NCBI GenBank assembly: GCA_028752905.1
Contig: JAQNBH010000014.1
Coordinates: 30,404,276-30,468,275 of the forward strand
Direction of reading: 5' to 3'
Origin: Cladorhizidae sp. MBARI D1340-BT2
Taxonomy: Eukaryota; Porifera; Demospongiae; Poecilosclerida; Cladorhizidae
Length of the DNA: 64,000 bases
In this document: positions 27,775-38,255 of the stretch, piece after piece
How positions within the stretch are numbered: position 1 is the stretch's first letter
How the letters are laid out: each line of letters starts with the position of its first letter
Notes under the pieces: model-generated
The model's database searches: none
Told to the model about the DNA's origin: nothing
What the model saw: only the letters and a program-made list of their open reading frames with translations
Made by a program: the position numbers and the translations under genes

Positions 27775-28335
27775 AACTTGTGGGAAGAAATTTAGAGCTC
27801 CGTAAATTCTGCAAACTTCATGGTATGGACTTGATATATAGCTCAAAAGATAAGGTCTCTCTGTGTGCTCTCTTTTGATACTAAATATGTTTCATAGGTA
27901 TAACTATAGGCAAGTTACTAGACCCTAAACCGGAGGAGGGACCTAAAAAACCTGACTGGCGGCAAAAACCACTGGGTTGCGAAGTGCCAAAAAAATAGAA
28001 AATGGAACGAGTGGCTAGAGGAAGGGGATTCACTAAATTCACTCGATCTGAGGTACGGGTGTGTGGTTTACATGAAAAGGTGTGGTTCCAGTCATGTGAT
28101 ATTTCTGGGGGGAAAGTTCTGGTCAGGCGTGGTCGGTGGTGCTAGAAACTGCTACTTGGAATGGATACTGCTTGCTAAAAAGCTGTGATGGACTGTAGCT
28201 ATGCTGCTCTATAATGTCAGTGATAGTGTATAAACATTGCTGCTTTGACACAATAGCTTGCTAATGCTGAAGACTGTATCACCTCCAAAAGCCCTCAGGC
28301 TCTCACTGACAATCCAGCAACTCCAGCTTGATATC
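27775..28335 (-). repeat. Left arm of a large interrupted palindrome
   Basis: Complementary to 28425-29124 plus 38658-38700. Landmarks: GGCGGCAAAAACCACTGGGT here pairs with ACCCAGAGTGGTTTTTGCCG at about 28951, and GCTGAAGACTGTATCACCTC pairs with GAGGTGATACAGTCTTCAGC at about 28446. Contains copy B of the dispersed repeat. Confidence 0.8.
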
Positions 28336-28424
28336 ATGGAAACACAGGACTAGATGATGGCAGAGGGTTTTTATGAATCTCATGGGACTGGCACTTGAAT
28401 ATAGGGCTAGGGCTAGGGTGGGAA

Positions 28425-29124
28425 CAAAACTTTCAAGGGCTTTTGGAGGTGATACAGTCTTCAGCATTAGCAAGCTATTGTGTCCAACAATGTTTATACT
28501 ATCACTGCACACGATAGAGCAGCATAGCTACAGTCCATCACAGCTTTTTAGCAAGCAATCACTGCACACGATAGAGCAGCATAGCTACAGTCCATCACAG
28601 CTTTTTAGCAAGCAGTATCCATTCCTAGTATATAGCAGTTTCTAGCACCACCGATAACAACCCCACGCCTGACCAGAAGTTTACCCCCGGAAATATCACA
28701 TGACTGGAACCACACCTTTTCGTGTAAACCACAACCCCATACCTCACATCAAGTCAATCCCTCTAGAGGAAGCGTTTTGAATAGGCTTTAAAAATGTATT
28801 GCCTGGTCAGACACGTGGGTGCAAAATTGAAGGCGTTGATTGTCAACGCCCTCAATTTTCCACCCTCGTGTCTGACCAGGTAATAGCCTATTCATGGTCA
28901 TTGAATGCACTAGCCACTCGTACCATTTAAAAAAAAATTGCACTTCACAACCCAGAGTGGTTTTTGCCGCCAGTTGGAGCATTCAGAGGTCCCTCCACTT
29001 TAGGGTCTAGTAACTTGCCTATAGTTATACCTATGAAATATATTTTAGTATCAAAAGAGAGCACACTGAGAGACCTATCTTTTGAGCTATATATCAAGTC
29101 CATACCGAAGTTTGCAGAATCTAC
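28425..29124 (+). repeat. Right arm of the palindrome, broken by an LTR element
   Basis: Mirror of 27775-28335. It is cut at 29124 by the outer LTR retrotransposon; the rest of the arm resumes at 38658 (AGAGCTCTAAAGTTGTAACC). It has an extra internal duplication at about 28535-28620 and an inserted hairpin at 28796-28886 that the left arm lacks. Confidence 0.8.
28796..28886. repeat. 91 bp near-perfect hairpin
   Basis: Arms of about 44 bp, TATTGCCTGGTCAGACACGT onward and its near complement ending ACGAGGGT-type sequence, with a 3-base loop. Three or four mismatches only. Absent from the left palindrome arm, so it inserted later. Confidence 0.8.
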
Positions 29125-29517
29125 TGTGACAGGACCAAATCTGATATTACCCACAGACTCTGAGCCAGTCACTAAGTGTTGGTATGCTGCCACCACTCTA
29201 CCTTTAATTAAGCTATACACTAGGCTAGCAAGGTTAAGTAGAGAAACCTTAATAATTCAATACAGTACAAGGGAGGGCAGTAACAACTCCTCCCTTAACT
29301 AGGCTGGAGCCCTTCTAGTTTCTGCCCATACATGGTAATCTTACACTCATCATCGACCTATGACACTTGCCCAACATAAACACATAACACACAAACACAC
29401 TAAGCCACAGACCACATTATCAACACTTCCAATTCATATTAGTTACTCACTACAGGTTCACTCCACATCCATAGTTATGCATTGGGAACAGTCTCGTTTT
29501 AATGTCGTCCTGCGACA
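29125..29517 (-). repeat. 3' LTR of outer element
   Basis: 393 bp partner of the LTR at 38256-38652. Bordered internally by the polypurine tract at 29518-29533. Confidence 0.9.
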
Positions 29518-30830
29518 TCCCTTCCTTCCCTTTCGGCCGCAAGGCCCTGGGTGATCTCGTCAGCTCCCCATGATTGTCGCGACAACCCATCTGCATTTTG
29601 ATGTCTGGCTCCAGATCTGTGCTCTGTAGTAAACAGGAAGGGCTGGAGTGCCAGTGCCCACCGCGTCAGTCGTCCGGACTCATCTCGCATCCGTGATAGG
29701 TAGGACAAACTTCTATGGTCTGTGATCACCCTAAATCTTGCACCAGATAGATAGACTCTGAAATGTCTTATCGCCGCCACCACAGCCAAGCACTCCTGTT
29801 CAACGAGTCTCGGCAGACTTCAATCTACGTGAGTAATAAGCCACAGGACGGTCGCTTCCGTCAGCATCCTCCTGGCTTAACACAGCTCCAATGCCTACTC
29901 CTGAGGCATCTGTATGCAGAATAAACATTTTTGATTCATCTGGGCTCGTCAAGACTGGGTCCTTCGTCAACGTTGTCTTGAGTTCATTGAATGCCATGTC
30001 CATCGCTGGAGTCCACTGCACCACATCTGAGGGCATCTTGCGTGTGGCATCCGTCAAAGGAATAGCAATGCTACCAAATGCAGGTATGAATCGTCTGTAG
30101 TAATTCGCCAGGCCAAGAAATGCTCGCATATCTTTCTTGCGTCTTGGCCTGAGATACTGGAGTAGGACTTCCACCTTAGCTCGGAGTGGGCGTACTTCGC
30201 CATTGCCAACACGGTGTCCCAAGAACTGGCAGCTTGGTTCTGCCAGCACACATTTTGTCGGTTTCACCCGTAATCCCTTCTCCTCCAGTCGAAGAAACAC
30301 CCTTTCCAAGTGGTCAACATGCTCACCAAATGTTCTACTGTAGACGACGATGTCATCTATGTAGGCTGCCGCGAAGGAAGCCATATCTGCCATAACGGTG
30401 TTCATGAGCCTTTGGAAGTTTGATGGTGCATTTTTTAATCCGAAAGGCATTCTCAGGTACTCCCACTTTCCTGTTGGTGTCACGAAAGCCGTCTTGGGAA
30501 TTGATGCCTCATCAACCAGCACCTGATGATAACCCTTGGCGAGGTCGAGAGTAGATATGTACTGGGCCGCTCCTAACTTATCAATTAGGTCATTGATGTG
30601 TGGAAGGGGGAATGGGTCTGGAGTAGTTACCTCATTCAACCGTCGATAATCAATGCATAGTCGTTTGGACCCATCCTTCTTTGCCACAAGAATTGCTGGG
30701 GATGCCCATGGGGATTGTGATGGGCGAATGATCTCGAGTTCCATTCATCTGCGCCATCTTCCGGCTTCCAGCCTGTACGGAGGTTGGTGAATGGGATATG
30801 GGGTCGTGGTATGTATGACCAGAGGACTCT
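29499..30830 (-). pseudogene. Reverse transcriptase-RNase H region of outer pol
   Basis: RT landmarks: IIRPSQSPWASPAILVAKKD, DYRRLNE, LDLAKGYHQV, LRMPFGLKNAPSNFQRLM and YIDDIVVYS (YIDD active site), FLGHRV. RNase H: LHTDASGVGIGAVLSQ, VEQECLAVVAAIRHF, VITDHRSLSYL, NADGLSRQ supply the D-E-D-D residues. A stop/short deletion near 30748 and a frameshift near 29805 break the frame. RNase H runs into the polypurine tract, so nothing like an integrase lies downstream. Confidence 0.85.
29518..29533 (-). promoter_or_regulatory. Polypurine tract of outer element
   Basis: Minus strand reads AAAGGGAAGGAAGGGA immediately before the 3' LTR, where plus-strand DNA synthesis primes. Confidence 0.8.
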
Positions 30831-30836
30831 GCTTTG

Positions 30837-32749
30837 TCAGTCTGGCTCTGCTTTCATGAGGTCCTTGTGCCTTCTCAGTAGCTCAGTCATCACACCTTTC
30901 TGCTCGGCTGTCAGCTTTGGATTTATGGCAGGACTGCCATCCTTAACTTCTTTTTCTTTTGGTCCGAAGTCCTCATCCAGCTCCACCGTCAGATAACTAG
31001 CTGTTGGGGAGGTGTATTCCTTAAGCAGGTTAATGTGCCTTTTCAACAATTTCCTTGGTCTGTTTGGTATTGACAATTCGTAAGTGGTGTCTCCTGTTCG
31101 GTTCTCGACCATGAATGGTCCATCCCATTTGGGATCTAGCTTGGGTCCCATCCCTGGCGTCCTGACCATAACCAGTTCCCCAGCTTCGAAACTTCGTTCC
31201 TTCGCCTTCTTATCAAACTGTCCCTTGTACCTCTTCTTCTCTTTCTCCTCCCGATCTCTTGAACAGTCTTTGATCATCTCCAATCTCTGTTGAATGGTAG
31301 TGACATACTTCGCAACTTCCATTGGTGTTGTTTCCTTGGCCGTCCATCTGTATCGCAATGATTGCAGTGGGCCCTTGATCTGTCGTCCAAATAACAACTC
31401 TGATGGAGTGAAGCCAGTCGTTTGGTTGGGCGTCCTCCTGTACTCACCTAACAGGTGTGGTAGGGCATGATCCCATCTCCCTCGCCACTGCTTGAGTACC
31501 TTCCTCACCATTGCCTTTAACGTAGAGTTGAATCGTTCAACCATCCCGTCTGTGGCTGGGTGGTAAGGAGTGGTTTTGATCGCTTTCACCCCCAAGAAGG
31601 TATACAACTCTTTCAGCAGCTTGCTGACAAAGTTTGTGCCGCAGTCCGTCAGAATCTCGTCTGGCACACCAGTCCATGTAAACATTTGCGTTAGCTTCTC
31701 TGCAATAATTGAACTTTCTGTTGTCCGTAGTGCAAATGCCTCAGGCCATCTAGTGGCATAATCTACCACTACTAGCACAAAACGGTTGCCATCTGGTGTT
31801 GTCGGGAGTGGCCCTGTCAAATCCATCGCTATTCGGGAGAATGGTTGCCCGATGATGGGCATTGGTTGTAATGGTGCAGGTGAAACCTTTCCGCCAGCTC
31901 TCTGACACTCTGGACACGCCTTGCATAACCACCTCACATCATCATGAATTTGGGGCCAGAAGAATTCATCAAGTATTCTCTGTGCAGTTCTATCTCGTCC
32001 TGGATGGCCTGGTCGGTGAGCTAGAGCCAGTACCATGGACCTATACCTTTTAGGTAGGCACAATTGTGTTGCCTCGTCACCCAGGCGGTCTGTGGTTTTC
32101 CTCCACAGCAATTCATCCACCAGAAACTCAGTGTTGTCATCACTCTGTGCCTTCACCCACATGCGTTTAAGCGTCGGATCATGCCCTTGCTCTCGTTGGA
32201 GTTCCTTGGCATCGACATCTAGTGGATGGCCCTTCTGCCCCTCTATGAATGCTACATTGGCCTGCCTCTTCTGGGACTTTGTCATACTTCTCTTCTCTGG
32301 CTCTTCATCAGATGTCTCGTCGGTTGTGGTAGGGTCTGGCCCATCATCGGAGATTCCTTCCCATGATTCCTCATCATTGCTGTCATCCTCCTCAGTGCTC
32401 TCCTCAGCCTCACTCTCCCGACCATCAGCCTGCAGTTCAGTAATCCCTCCTGCTCTAGTCTGAGAACGAGTAGACACCAAATTGACCAACTCATTATTCA
32501 ACAACTGCTTACCCAAATCCCACAGTCCAGGCATGTCTGTGCCAAGCAACACTTCATGTGTCAGTTCGTCTGCCACCAGCACCTGCGGCCTCCTACAGTG
32601 ATGTTGATCCGTGCCAAGTGGTGAGTTCGTGCTGTTTCCTGGTAGTCTCTCGCTTCCTTGGACCTGCCGGTGTAGCACTCCTTGGGTACCAAGCTCGACC
32701 TCACCACTGTCTGCCCTGCACCAGTATCTAATAAAATGTCTATGCATCT
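30837..32749 (-). pseudogene. Protease and integrase region of outer pol
   Basis: Directly after the insertion point the minus strand encodes a retropepsin start, LLDTGAGQTVVRSS, with the catalytic DTG. A frameshift near 32590 moves to the frame with ADELTHEVLLGTDMPG. Integrase follows: an HHCC zinc-binding domain (H-R-P-G-H and C-K-A-C-P-E-C), then the D,D35E core (MDLTGPLPT, ILTDCGTNFVSK, HPATDGMVERFNSTLK), then a GPF/Y-type C-terminal domain (KWDGPFMVENRTGDTTYEL). A highly acidic Ser/Glu/Asp linker lies between protease and integrase. The frame ends at 30837, upstream of RT, which is in another frame. Confidence 0.85.
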
Positions 32750-32888
32750 TGTAGGAGTCTTTTCAACTACTTAATCAAAAACTCTCTTAACAGGTAAAAG
32801 GTCGACATACATATATATTCGTAAGTATTAATAAGTGTTCAAATGTTTGCAGGTGATGATCGTGTGCGGTAGAAATGTGAACGCCACA
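32750..32888 (-). repeat. 3' LTR of inner element
   Basis: 139 bp twin of 36871-37009. Preceded on the minus strand by a G-rich tract. Confidence 0.9.
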
Positions 32889-32905
32889 ATCACTCCCCCC
32901 CCCCC
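32889..32905 (-). promoter_or_regulatory. Polypurine tract of inner element
   Basis: Minus strand reads a run of about 11 G followed by AGTGAT directly before the 3' LTR. Confidence 0.6.
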
Positions 32906-33015
32906 AGCATGCGAGATCCCCGAAATCAGTCCTGGAAGCGGACGGGGCGTCTGACTTCTCGGCCGCTTCGGGTAGTAACTTGTGGGTAGGGCATGAGAGC
33001 AGGCGGCGGCGGTGC

Positions 33016-36000
33016 CTAAGGCACGAAAGCAGGTGCATCAGGGCGAAGTCTGCGAGGTTGAGCCAGGGTGCATGGGGACGGCGGCATGAACACACCCAGG
33101 TCCTCCTGAAAGGCCGGCTTGAGACGGTCGATGGAGACGTTGTCGACCCTGGTGCCCAGGGCAACGGTGAAGAACTTCGGATCCCGAGAAATGACGGCGA
33201 AGGGCCCATCATAGGGTCGTTGCAGCGGGCGGCGGTAGCCATCCCTGCGAATCCACACGTGCGTACAGTCAGCCAAGGAAGCTGGGACGTGAGATGAGTG
33301 TTGGACGTGTCGGGATCCGGGGACTGCTCGCAACTGTGCCATGGCCTCCCGTAGTTGAGGGAGAAACTCTTGGGGGCGGCCATCGTCGGCCACCGGAGGG
33401 TCGAAGAACTCCCCTGGAAGGCGGAGGGTGGTGCCGTAGACCAGTTCTGCGGACGAGCAGCCGATGTCCGCCTTCAGGGCAGTCCGGGCCCCGAGGAGGA
33501 CGGCGTGGAGCTCGTCCATCCAGTTCAGGTTGTCGTCCAAGCGTGCCATGAGGGAGGCCTTCAGTTGCCGGTGGAACCGCTCGACCATGCCGTTGGCCTG
33601 GGGATGGTACGATGTGGTATGCGAGTCCTTGGTGCCGAGGAGCTTGTGCAGCTCGGCCCACAGCTCGGACGTGAACTGCGGACCGCGGTCAGACGTGATC
33701 CGCGTGGGGACACCGTAGCGGGCGATCCAACCCCGGAAGAGAGCACGGGCGCAGGTGGGCGTGACGGAGTTGCACATCGGGACCGCCTCTGGCCACCGGG
33801 TGAAACGGTCCACCATGGTGAAGAGGTAAGAACAGCCCTGGGCTGGCGGCAGCGGTCCAACCACATCGACGTGGACATGGTCGAAGCGGCGGTCGGGTGT
33901 GTCAAATACCTGGAGCGGTGCGGACACGTGCGTGCTGATCTTGGAGGCTTGGCAGGCTGTGCAGGACTTGACCCATTTCTTGATGTCCCGGTTCATCAGC
34001 GGCCAGACGAAGCGCGCTGCGACGAGCTGTCGGGTAGCAGCACCACCAGGATGAGAGAGCCCATGGAGGGCATTGAAAACTGGACGGCGCCAGGCAGCTG
34101 GAACCAGTGGTCGGGAACGGCCCTGACTGGTGTCGCAGAGGAGTCGGGAGCCGCTAATCATGATGTCCTGGAGGATCAGGCCGGTGTCACGCTTGGTCCT
34201 GAAGGTGAGGATGTCATTGTCCGTCCGTTGAGCCAGCGCCATGTCGGCAAAGTCGATCGCCTGTGGGATGATGGAGTTGATGTCGGCCTCGTAAGAGCGC
34301 GACAGGGCATCGGCCACTACGTTGTCCCTGCCAGGGAGGTGGTGTAGCTCGGTCGTGAACTCAGCGATGTACGAGAGGTGGCGGTCCTGTCGAGGGGAGT
34401 GGTCGACGTTCGAGGCCAAAGCTGTGGTCAGCGGCTTGTGGTCCGTGAACACCCGGAACGGACGTCCCTCGAGGAAGAATCGGAAATGGCGGATGGCCAG
34501 GTAGATAGCGAGCAGCTCGCGGTCGAATGCTGAGTAGCGTCGTTCGGGCGGCTTCAGCTTCCTCGAGAAGAAGGCGATGGGCTGCCACTGGCCATCAATG
34601 AACTGATCCAGGCTGGCCCCGACAGCCACTTCGGAGGCATCCGTGGTCACAGATGTAGGAGCAGAGGTGCGAGGGTGGACGAGCATCGTGGCATCTGCTA
34701 ATGCCGTCTTGGCTGCTTCGAATGCGGACTGCTCCACTGCTGTCCACGGGAGAAGGCGTGGGTTGCCTTGGAGGACTTCATGGAGAGGGCGAAGGATGGC
34801 AGCTGCATGTGGGAGAAACCGGTGGTAAAAGTTCACCGCGCCAAGGAACTTCTGCAGCTGCCTGGCCGTGTGTGGACGTGGAAAACGGCGAATGGCCTCC
34901 ACTCGGTCCTGGGGGGGAATGATGCCTTGAGCTGTTATCCGGTGCCCCAGGAAGTCCAGCGACCGTTGTCCAAACACGCACTTGTCGATGTTGAGGATGA
35001 GGCCGTTTTCTGCCAGGATCCAGAATACCTGCCGCAGGTGCTGCTGTTGCTCCTGTTCCGGCCGGCCGGCCACCAGAATGTCATCCAGGTAGACGTAGGC
35101 GAAGGGGAATCTTTGGAGGATGTTGTCCATGAGCCGCTGGAACGACTGGCCGGCGTTCGATAAGCCAAATGGCATCCGTAGGAACTCCCACAGGCCGAAA
35201 GGCGTGGTGATGGCTGTCTTCCTGATGTCCTGTTCTTCCACCGGGATTTGGTGGTAACCCTTTACCAAGTCAATCCTGGAGAAGATGGTGCAGCCCCCCA
35301 GGTGTCCATTGAAGTCCTGGATGTTTGGAACAGGGTAGCGGTCGGGGGTGGTGATGGCGTTGAGGCGGCGGAAGTCGCCGCATGGACGCCAAGATCCGTC
35401 GCTCTTCCTGACCATGTGCAGGGGGGAAGACCATGGGCTGGAAGACCTCCTGATGATCCCAGCCGCCTCCATGGCTGCAAATTCCTTCTTGGCAGCAGCG
35501 AGCTTATCAGGGGGGAGGCGCCGCGCCTGTGCGTGGACCGGAGGCCCGGTCGTGGGGATGTGGTGCCGCACCCCGTGTGGCACTGTCAGAGAGCGGAAAG
35601 TCGGCTCCACCAACGAGGGGTAGTCCACGAGGATGGCCCGCCAGCAGTCATCGACTGGCATCATGGCATTGGAGCCGAAGGACGTGTGGACATCTGGCAT
35701 GATGCACGTACCCTTCATGGTGGAGCGGTTGAACAGTCTGCGGGCCGCAAAGTCGATGCAGAGCCCATGGGCCGAGAGGAAGTCCAGGCCAAGGATGGGG
35801 TGAAGCACATCCGCGATCGTGAACCGCCACGTGGCTCGCTGGAACCCGAGGTCCAGCGGGATCTCCCGGTCGCCATACGTGGCGATCGTGGACCCATTTG
35901 CCGCAGCCAGTGGTGCGGAGCGGGGTTGGTCCCGATCCTGGCGGGTGGCTGGGAAAGCGCTGGTCGTGGACCCGCCATCGACGAGGAATATGCGGCCAGA

Positions 36001-36165
36001 GCTGCGGTCGCTCACAAAGAGGAGAGGAACAGCATGTTGGTCAGCGTCAGCTAGGGCGTAGACGGAGCCCCGAAGCAAGAGGGTCTGAGGTGAGCTTTGG
36101 TGTATGCCGACCGCCCGCTCTACTGGCGGCCGGCATCGGCGTTTCCCGAGTGGTCGTGGGCCCAC
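33016..36165 (-). CDS. pol: Pol of inner Gypsy element: protease, RT, RNase H, integrase
   Basis: 1,049 open codons with no ATG at the start; made as Gag-Pol by -1 frameshifting (inference). Protease about 55-140 with [12 protein letters not shown], where the usual DS/TG is DGG (Asp about 63), and ILGLDFL. RT about 220-410 with [23 protein letters not shown] and [11 protein letters not shown] (YLDD about 359-362). RNase H about 505-622 with [31 protein letters not shown] and VVADALSR. Integrase about 695-1010: His 701 and 705, Cys 735 and 738, then Asp 767, Asp 826, Glu 862 in perfect D,D35E spacing ([20 protein letters not shown]). C-terminal [10 protein letters not shown] is a GPY/F-like module. 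Lengths and order are normal and no frameshift is visible. Confidence 0.9.
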   Translation of the reverse strand: MGPRPLGKRRCRPPVERAVGIHQSSPQTLLLRGSVYALADADQHAVPLLFVSDRSSGRIFLVDGGSTTSAFPATRQDRDQPRSAPLAAANGSTIATYGDREIPLDLGFQRATWRFTIADVLHPILGLDFLSAHGLCIDFAARRLFNRSTMKGTCIMPDVHTSFGSNAMMPVDDCWRAILVDYPSLVEPTFRSLTVPHGVRHHIPTTGPPVHAQARRLPPDKLAAAKKEFAAMEAAGIIRRSSSPWSSPLHMVRKSDGSWRPCGDFRRLNAITTPDRYPVPNIQDFNGHLGGCTIFSRIDLVKGYHQIPVEEQDIRKTAITTPFGLWEFLRMPFGLSNAGQSFQRLMDNILQRFPFAYVYLDDILVAGRPEQEQQQHLRQVFWILAENGLILNIDKCVFGQRSLDFLGHRITAQGIIPPQDRVEAIRRFPRPHTARQLQKFLGAVNFYHRFLPHAAAILRPLHEVLQGNPRLLPWTAVEQSAFEAAKTALADATMLVHPRTSAPTSVTTDASEVAVGASLDQFIDGQWQPIAFFSRKLKPPERRYSAFDRELLAIYLAIRHFRFFLEGRPFRVFTDHKPLTTALASNVDHSPRQDRHLSYIAEFTTELHHLPGRDNVVADALSRSYEADINSIIPQAIDFADMALAQRTDNDILTFRTKRDTGLILQDIMISGSRLLCDTSQGRSRPLVPAAWRRPVFNALHGLSHPGGAATRQLVAARFVWPLMNRDIKKWVKSCTACQASKISTHVSAPLQVFDTPDRRFDHVHVDVVGPLPPAQGCSYLFTMVDRFTRWPEAVPMCNSVTPTCARALFRGWIARYGVPTRITSDRGPQFTSELWAELHKLLGTKDSHTTSYHPQANGMVERFHRQLKASLMARLDDNLNWMDELHAVLLGARTALKADIGCSSAELVYGTTLRLPGEFFDPPVADDGRPQEFLPQLREAMAQLRAVPGSRHVQHSSHVPASLADCTHVWIRRDGYRRPLQRPYDGPFAVISRDPKFFTVALGTRVDNVSIDRLKPAFQEDLGVFMPPSPCTLAQPRRLRPDAPAFVP

Positions 36166-36821
36166 TGGCAGGTGCCCCGGCAGTTCCTGGCCTGCTGCCG
36201 GAACTTGGTGTGGTAGAAGCAGTAGGGCTTATCCGTGCTGTCGTCGGTGACAGGGCGAGAAGTACGTGTGGATCTGCGGCCCTTTGTGTCCACTGCGGCC
36301 ATGATGGCTCCATCCGTTGGCTGGAGGAGGGCGAGGTCCTCGATGACCCAATCTGCGGCGGTGGCGAGGTCAGATATGGACGGGAAATCCCGGCCGGCCA
36401 AACTCTTTGTCACTTCCGGTGGCATGGCCCTGCGGAAGTGTAGCGCAAAAGCCTTTGATGACGAATCCTCTGCCAGCCCCTCCATCTCGTCGAGGAGGGC
36501 GGTGGGCTTCATGCCCGTGGCAAGGGAGGTGATGCCAGCCAGTTTGAAGGCCTTCTGCTCCTCTGTGAGGCCATAGGCCTTGAGCAAGGCGACCTTCAGG
36601 TGGTCATACTTGCCCTCGCCCGGCGCGTCGAGGATCTTCCTGCGCAGCCGGTGGATGACTTGCTGGTCGAGTGCCGACACCAGGTAGCCGTACTTGGTGG
36701 TGTCCAGGGTGATGGGTGGGGCCCTCGAGTTGAACTGCCCTTGGACATGGGCAAACCACATTTCAGGGTCAGCGGTCCAGAAGCTCGGCAGCTTAAGGGC
36801 GACGGCGTTGACCTCGGCCAT
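36120..36821 (-). CDS. gag: Gag of inner Gypsy element
   Basis: 233 codons from ATG 36821. Gag forms the particle that packages element RNA. The capsid part begins [20 protein letters not shown], the F-W-x-x-D-P-x-x-W-F signature of this Gypsy lineage, and includes [16 protein letters not shown]. Near the C-terminus, [21 protein letters not shown] keeps C-x3-H-x8-C-x3-C spacing, a degenerate knuckle typical of the lineage. Overlaps pol by about 46 bases, with pol in the -1 frame. A GGGAAAC slippery heptamer is in the overlap. Confidence 0.85.
   Translation of the reverse strand: MAEVNAVALKLPSFWTADPEMWFAHVQGQFNSRAPPITLDTTKYGYLVSALDQQVIHRLRRKILDAPGEGKYDHLKVALLKAYGLTEEQKAFKLAGITSLATGMKPTALLDEMEGLAEDSSSKAFALHFRRAMPPEVTKSLAGRDFPSISDLATAADWVIEDLALLQPTDGAIMAAVDTKGRRSTRTSRPVTDDSTDKPYCFYHTKFRQQARNCRGTCQWAHDHSGNADAGRQ
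36141..36147 (-). promoter_or_regulatory. -1 ribosomal frameshift slippery heptamer GGGAAAC
   Basis: In the gag frame the minus strand reads TC-G GGA AAC GCC, exactly X-XXY-YYZ. After a -1 slip, reading continues into the open pol frame. It lies about 20 bases before the gag stop. A downstream stimulatory structure was not modelled. Confidence 0.6.
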
Positions 36822-36851
36822 GGCGTGTTCGTGCTCAAAACGACGGTTCGA

Positions 36852-36869
36852 GCTCGTCGGTGGTCACCA
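36852..36869 (-). promoter_or_regulatory. Primer-binding site of inner element
   Basis: Minus strand reads TGGTGACCACCGACGAGC one base after the 5' LTR. It is close to the TGGTGACCCCGACG of the relic at 48-50.5 kb, so the two probably use the same tRNA. Confidence 0.7.
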
Positions 36870-36870
36870 C

Positions 36871-37009
36871 TGTAGGAGTCTTTTCAACTACTTAATCAAA
36901 AACTCTCTTAACAGGTAAAAGGTCGACATACATATATATTCGTAAGTATTAATAAGTGTTCAAATGTTTGCAGGTGATGATCGTGTGCGGTAGAAATGTG
37001 AACGCCACA
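36871..37009 (-). repeat. 5' LTR of inner element
   Basis: 139 bp, plus-strand ends TGTAGGAGTC and CGCCACA. Very short for a Gypsy LTR. Identical by eye to 32750-32888. Confidence 0.9.
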
Positions 37010-37013
37010 ATCT

Positions 37014-38191
37014 CACCCCTCCTACTGTGCCTTCCACTGTAGAGCATCCACTGATCTCCGTCTTGACCAGAGACACTTCTTCCTTGGGCGTCAGGGCCTT
37101 GGACAAGTTCACATTATCGTACCTCTTCTTGAAACTGTTGGGCTTGGTAGTATAGCATTCCACTGCAAAATGACCTGGCTTCCCACATTTGAAGCATTTG
37201 GGTCTGTAGGATCCATCTGCCTTTGGCTTGTACTGTTTGTGATCATCTGTATCGCTCCCTTGTGTGGGTGTGCTCCCTGCTCTTGCCTCTTTCCAGCTGC
37301 CTCGTGTTCTATCTGCTGGTTGCCTATGTCTGTCTCCCTTCCGGAATATCTGGTGGTGGGGTCGATCCAACATCGATGGGTCAACAGGAGTCCAACCCCT
37401 ATCTGCCAGGTAATCATCTGCCAATCCTCCAGCCTCAGCTGCAGTGCTGGGTTTCTTGTCAGACACAAACTGAGCTACATGTCTAGGCATAAGCTTCATT
37501 ACAGTATCAAGTGCACACAAATCGTTTACCTGCTGGATTGTTTTGCAGCCTTCCGTCCATCGTGTGGTGAGTTGGACAGCACGACCCATCAGAGCCTCCC
37601 ATCCTTCGTCTGGTTTCCGTTTGAGATTGTCCAATCTTTGTCGGTAAGCTTTTCTGGTCACACGGTAGAGTCGCAAGAGTGCTAGTTTGACTTGATCATA
37701 GTCTTCCTTTACATCCGGCTGCATTGCCAGATATACTCTGTTGGCATCCGGTCGGAACTCCGGGGCCAAATATTTCATCCAATCCTTCTTGGGAACCCTG
37801 TATGCAGCCATATGGCTCTCAAAAACGTTGAAATAATCCAGGGGGTCTTCGTCTTCCTTCATTTCTCTGAACCGGGGTGCTTTGATTTGGCTGGGGGTGG
37901 CTGGGGGTAGGAACAGAGTCCGATTCTTCTATCCTCCCAGTGCCCCCTCCGCTCATCGCTCATCACTGTCGTCAGCAATCTTTCCCATCTCTGTTCTCTT
38001 TTCTCCTCGGCTTCCGCTCGTTCGGTCGCTCGTCTTTTCTCGTCTTCCTTTTGCTTCTCTGACTGGAGTTTAAACATTCGGAGCATATCAGACATTGTCA
38101 CTCTTTCCCCAATATCTTCTGAGTCCATTAGCGGTGAAGTACTCCGCCTTTCTCCTTCTGTAGTGTCCTTTGCCTTACTTCTGGTATCCAT
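37014..38191 (-). pseudogene. Gag of outer element, frameshifted and cut by the inner element
   Basis: Starts at the ATG 38191 (MDTRSKAKDTTEGERR), with a Lys/Glu-rich coiled region (about residues 35-75). The frame changes near 37900 within a duplicated CTGGGGGTGG tract. It continues as a capsid-like domain (DEDPLDYFNVFESHMAAYRV, VKLALLRLYRV) and one zinc knuckle CFKCGKPGHFAVEC that binds RNA. The reading frame is interrupted at 37013 by the inner element's insertion. Confidence 0.8.
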
Positions 38192-38235
38192 TCTTCTTGT
38201 CAAGGTTAGTAGCAATCTCTCTAGTTCAAAAAAAT

Positions 38236-38253
38236 ATCCCACCGCTGCCACCA
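38236..38253 (-). promoter_or_regulatory. Primer-binding site of outer element
   Basis: Two bases inside the 5' LTR the minus strand reads TGGTGGCAGCGGTGGGAT. It starts TGG as required to pair with a tRNA 3' CCA. The primer tRNA was not identified. Confidence 0.7.
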
Positions 38254-38255
38254 GT

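Larger units (their letters stand above)
32750..37009 (-). mobile_element. Inner Ty3/Gypsy element, intact, 139 bp LTRs
   Basis: A 4,260 bp element inserted in the protease region of the outer element. LTRs 32750-32888 and 36871-37009 are each 139 bp and appear identical by eye. ATCT duplications flank it (32746-32749 and 37010-37013). gag and pol are open with no visible lesion. Base composition is much more G+C-rich than the host and the outer element. Standard Ty3/Gypsy order protease-RT-RNase H-integrase. Very recent insertion, possibly still active (inference). Confidence 0.93.

Noticed and set aside
33355..34347. 330-codon plus-strand frame and several others across 33-36.8 kb
   Set aside because: Antisense shadows of the G+C-rich Gypsy pol; no domain of their own.
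35248..36054. 268-codon plus-strand frame
   Set aside because: Antisense to the protease-RT part of pol; long only because stop codons are rare in G+C-rich DNA.
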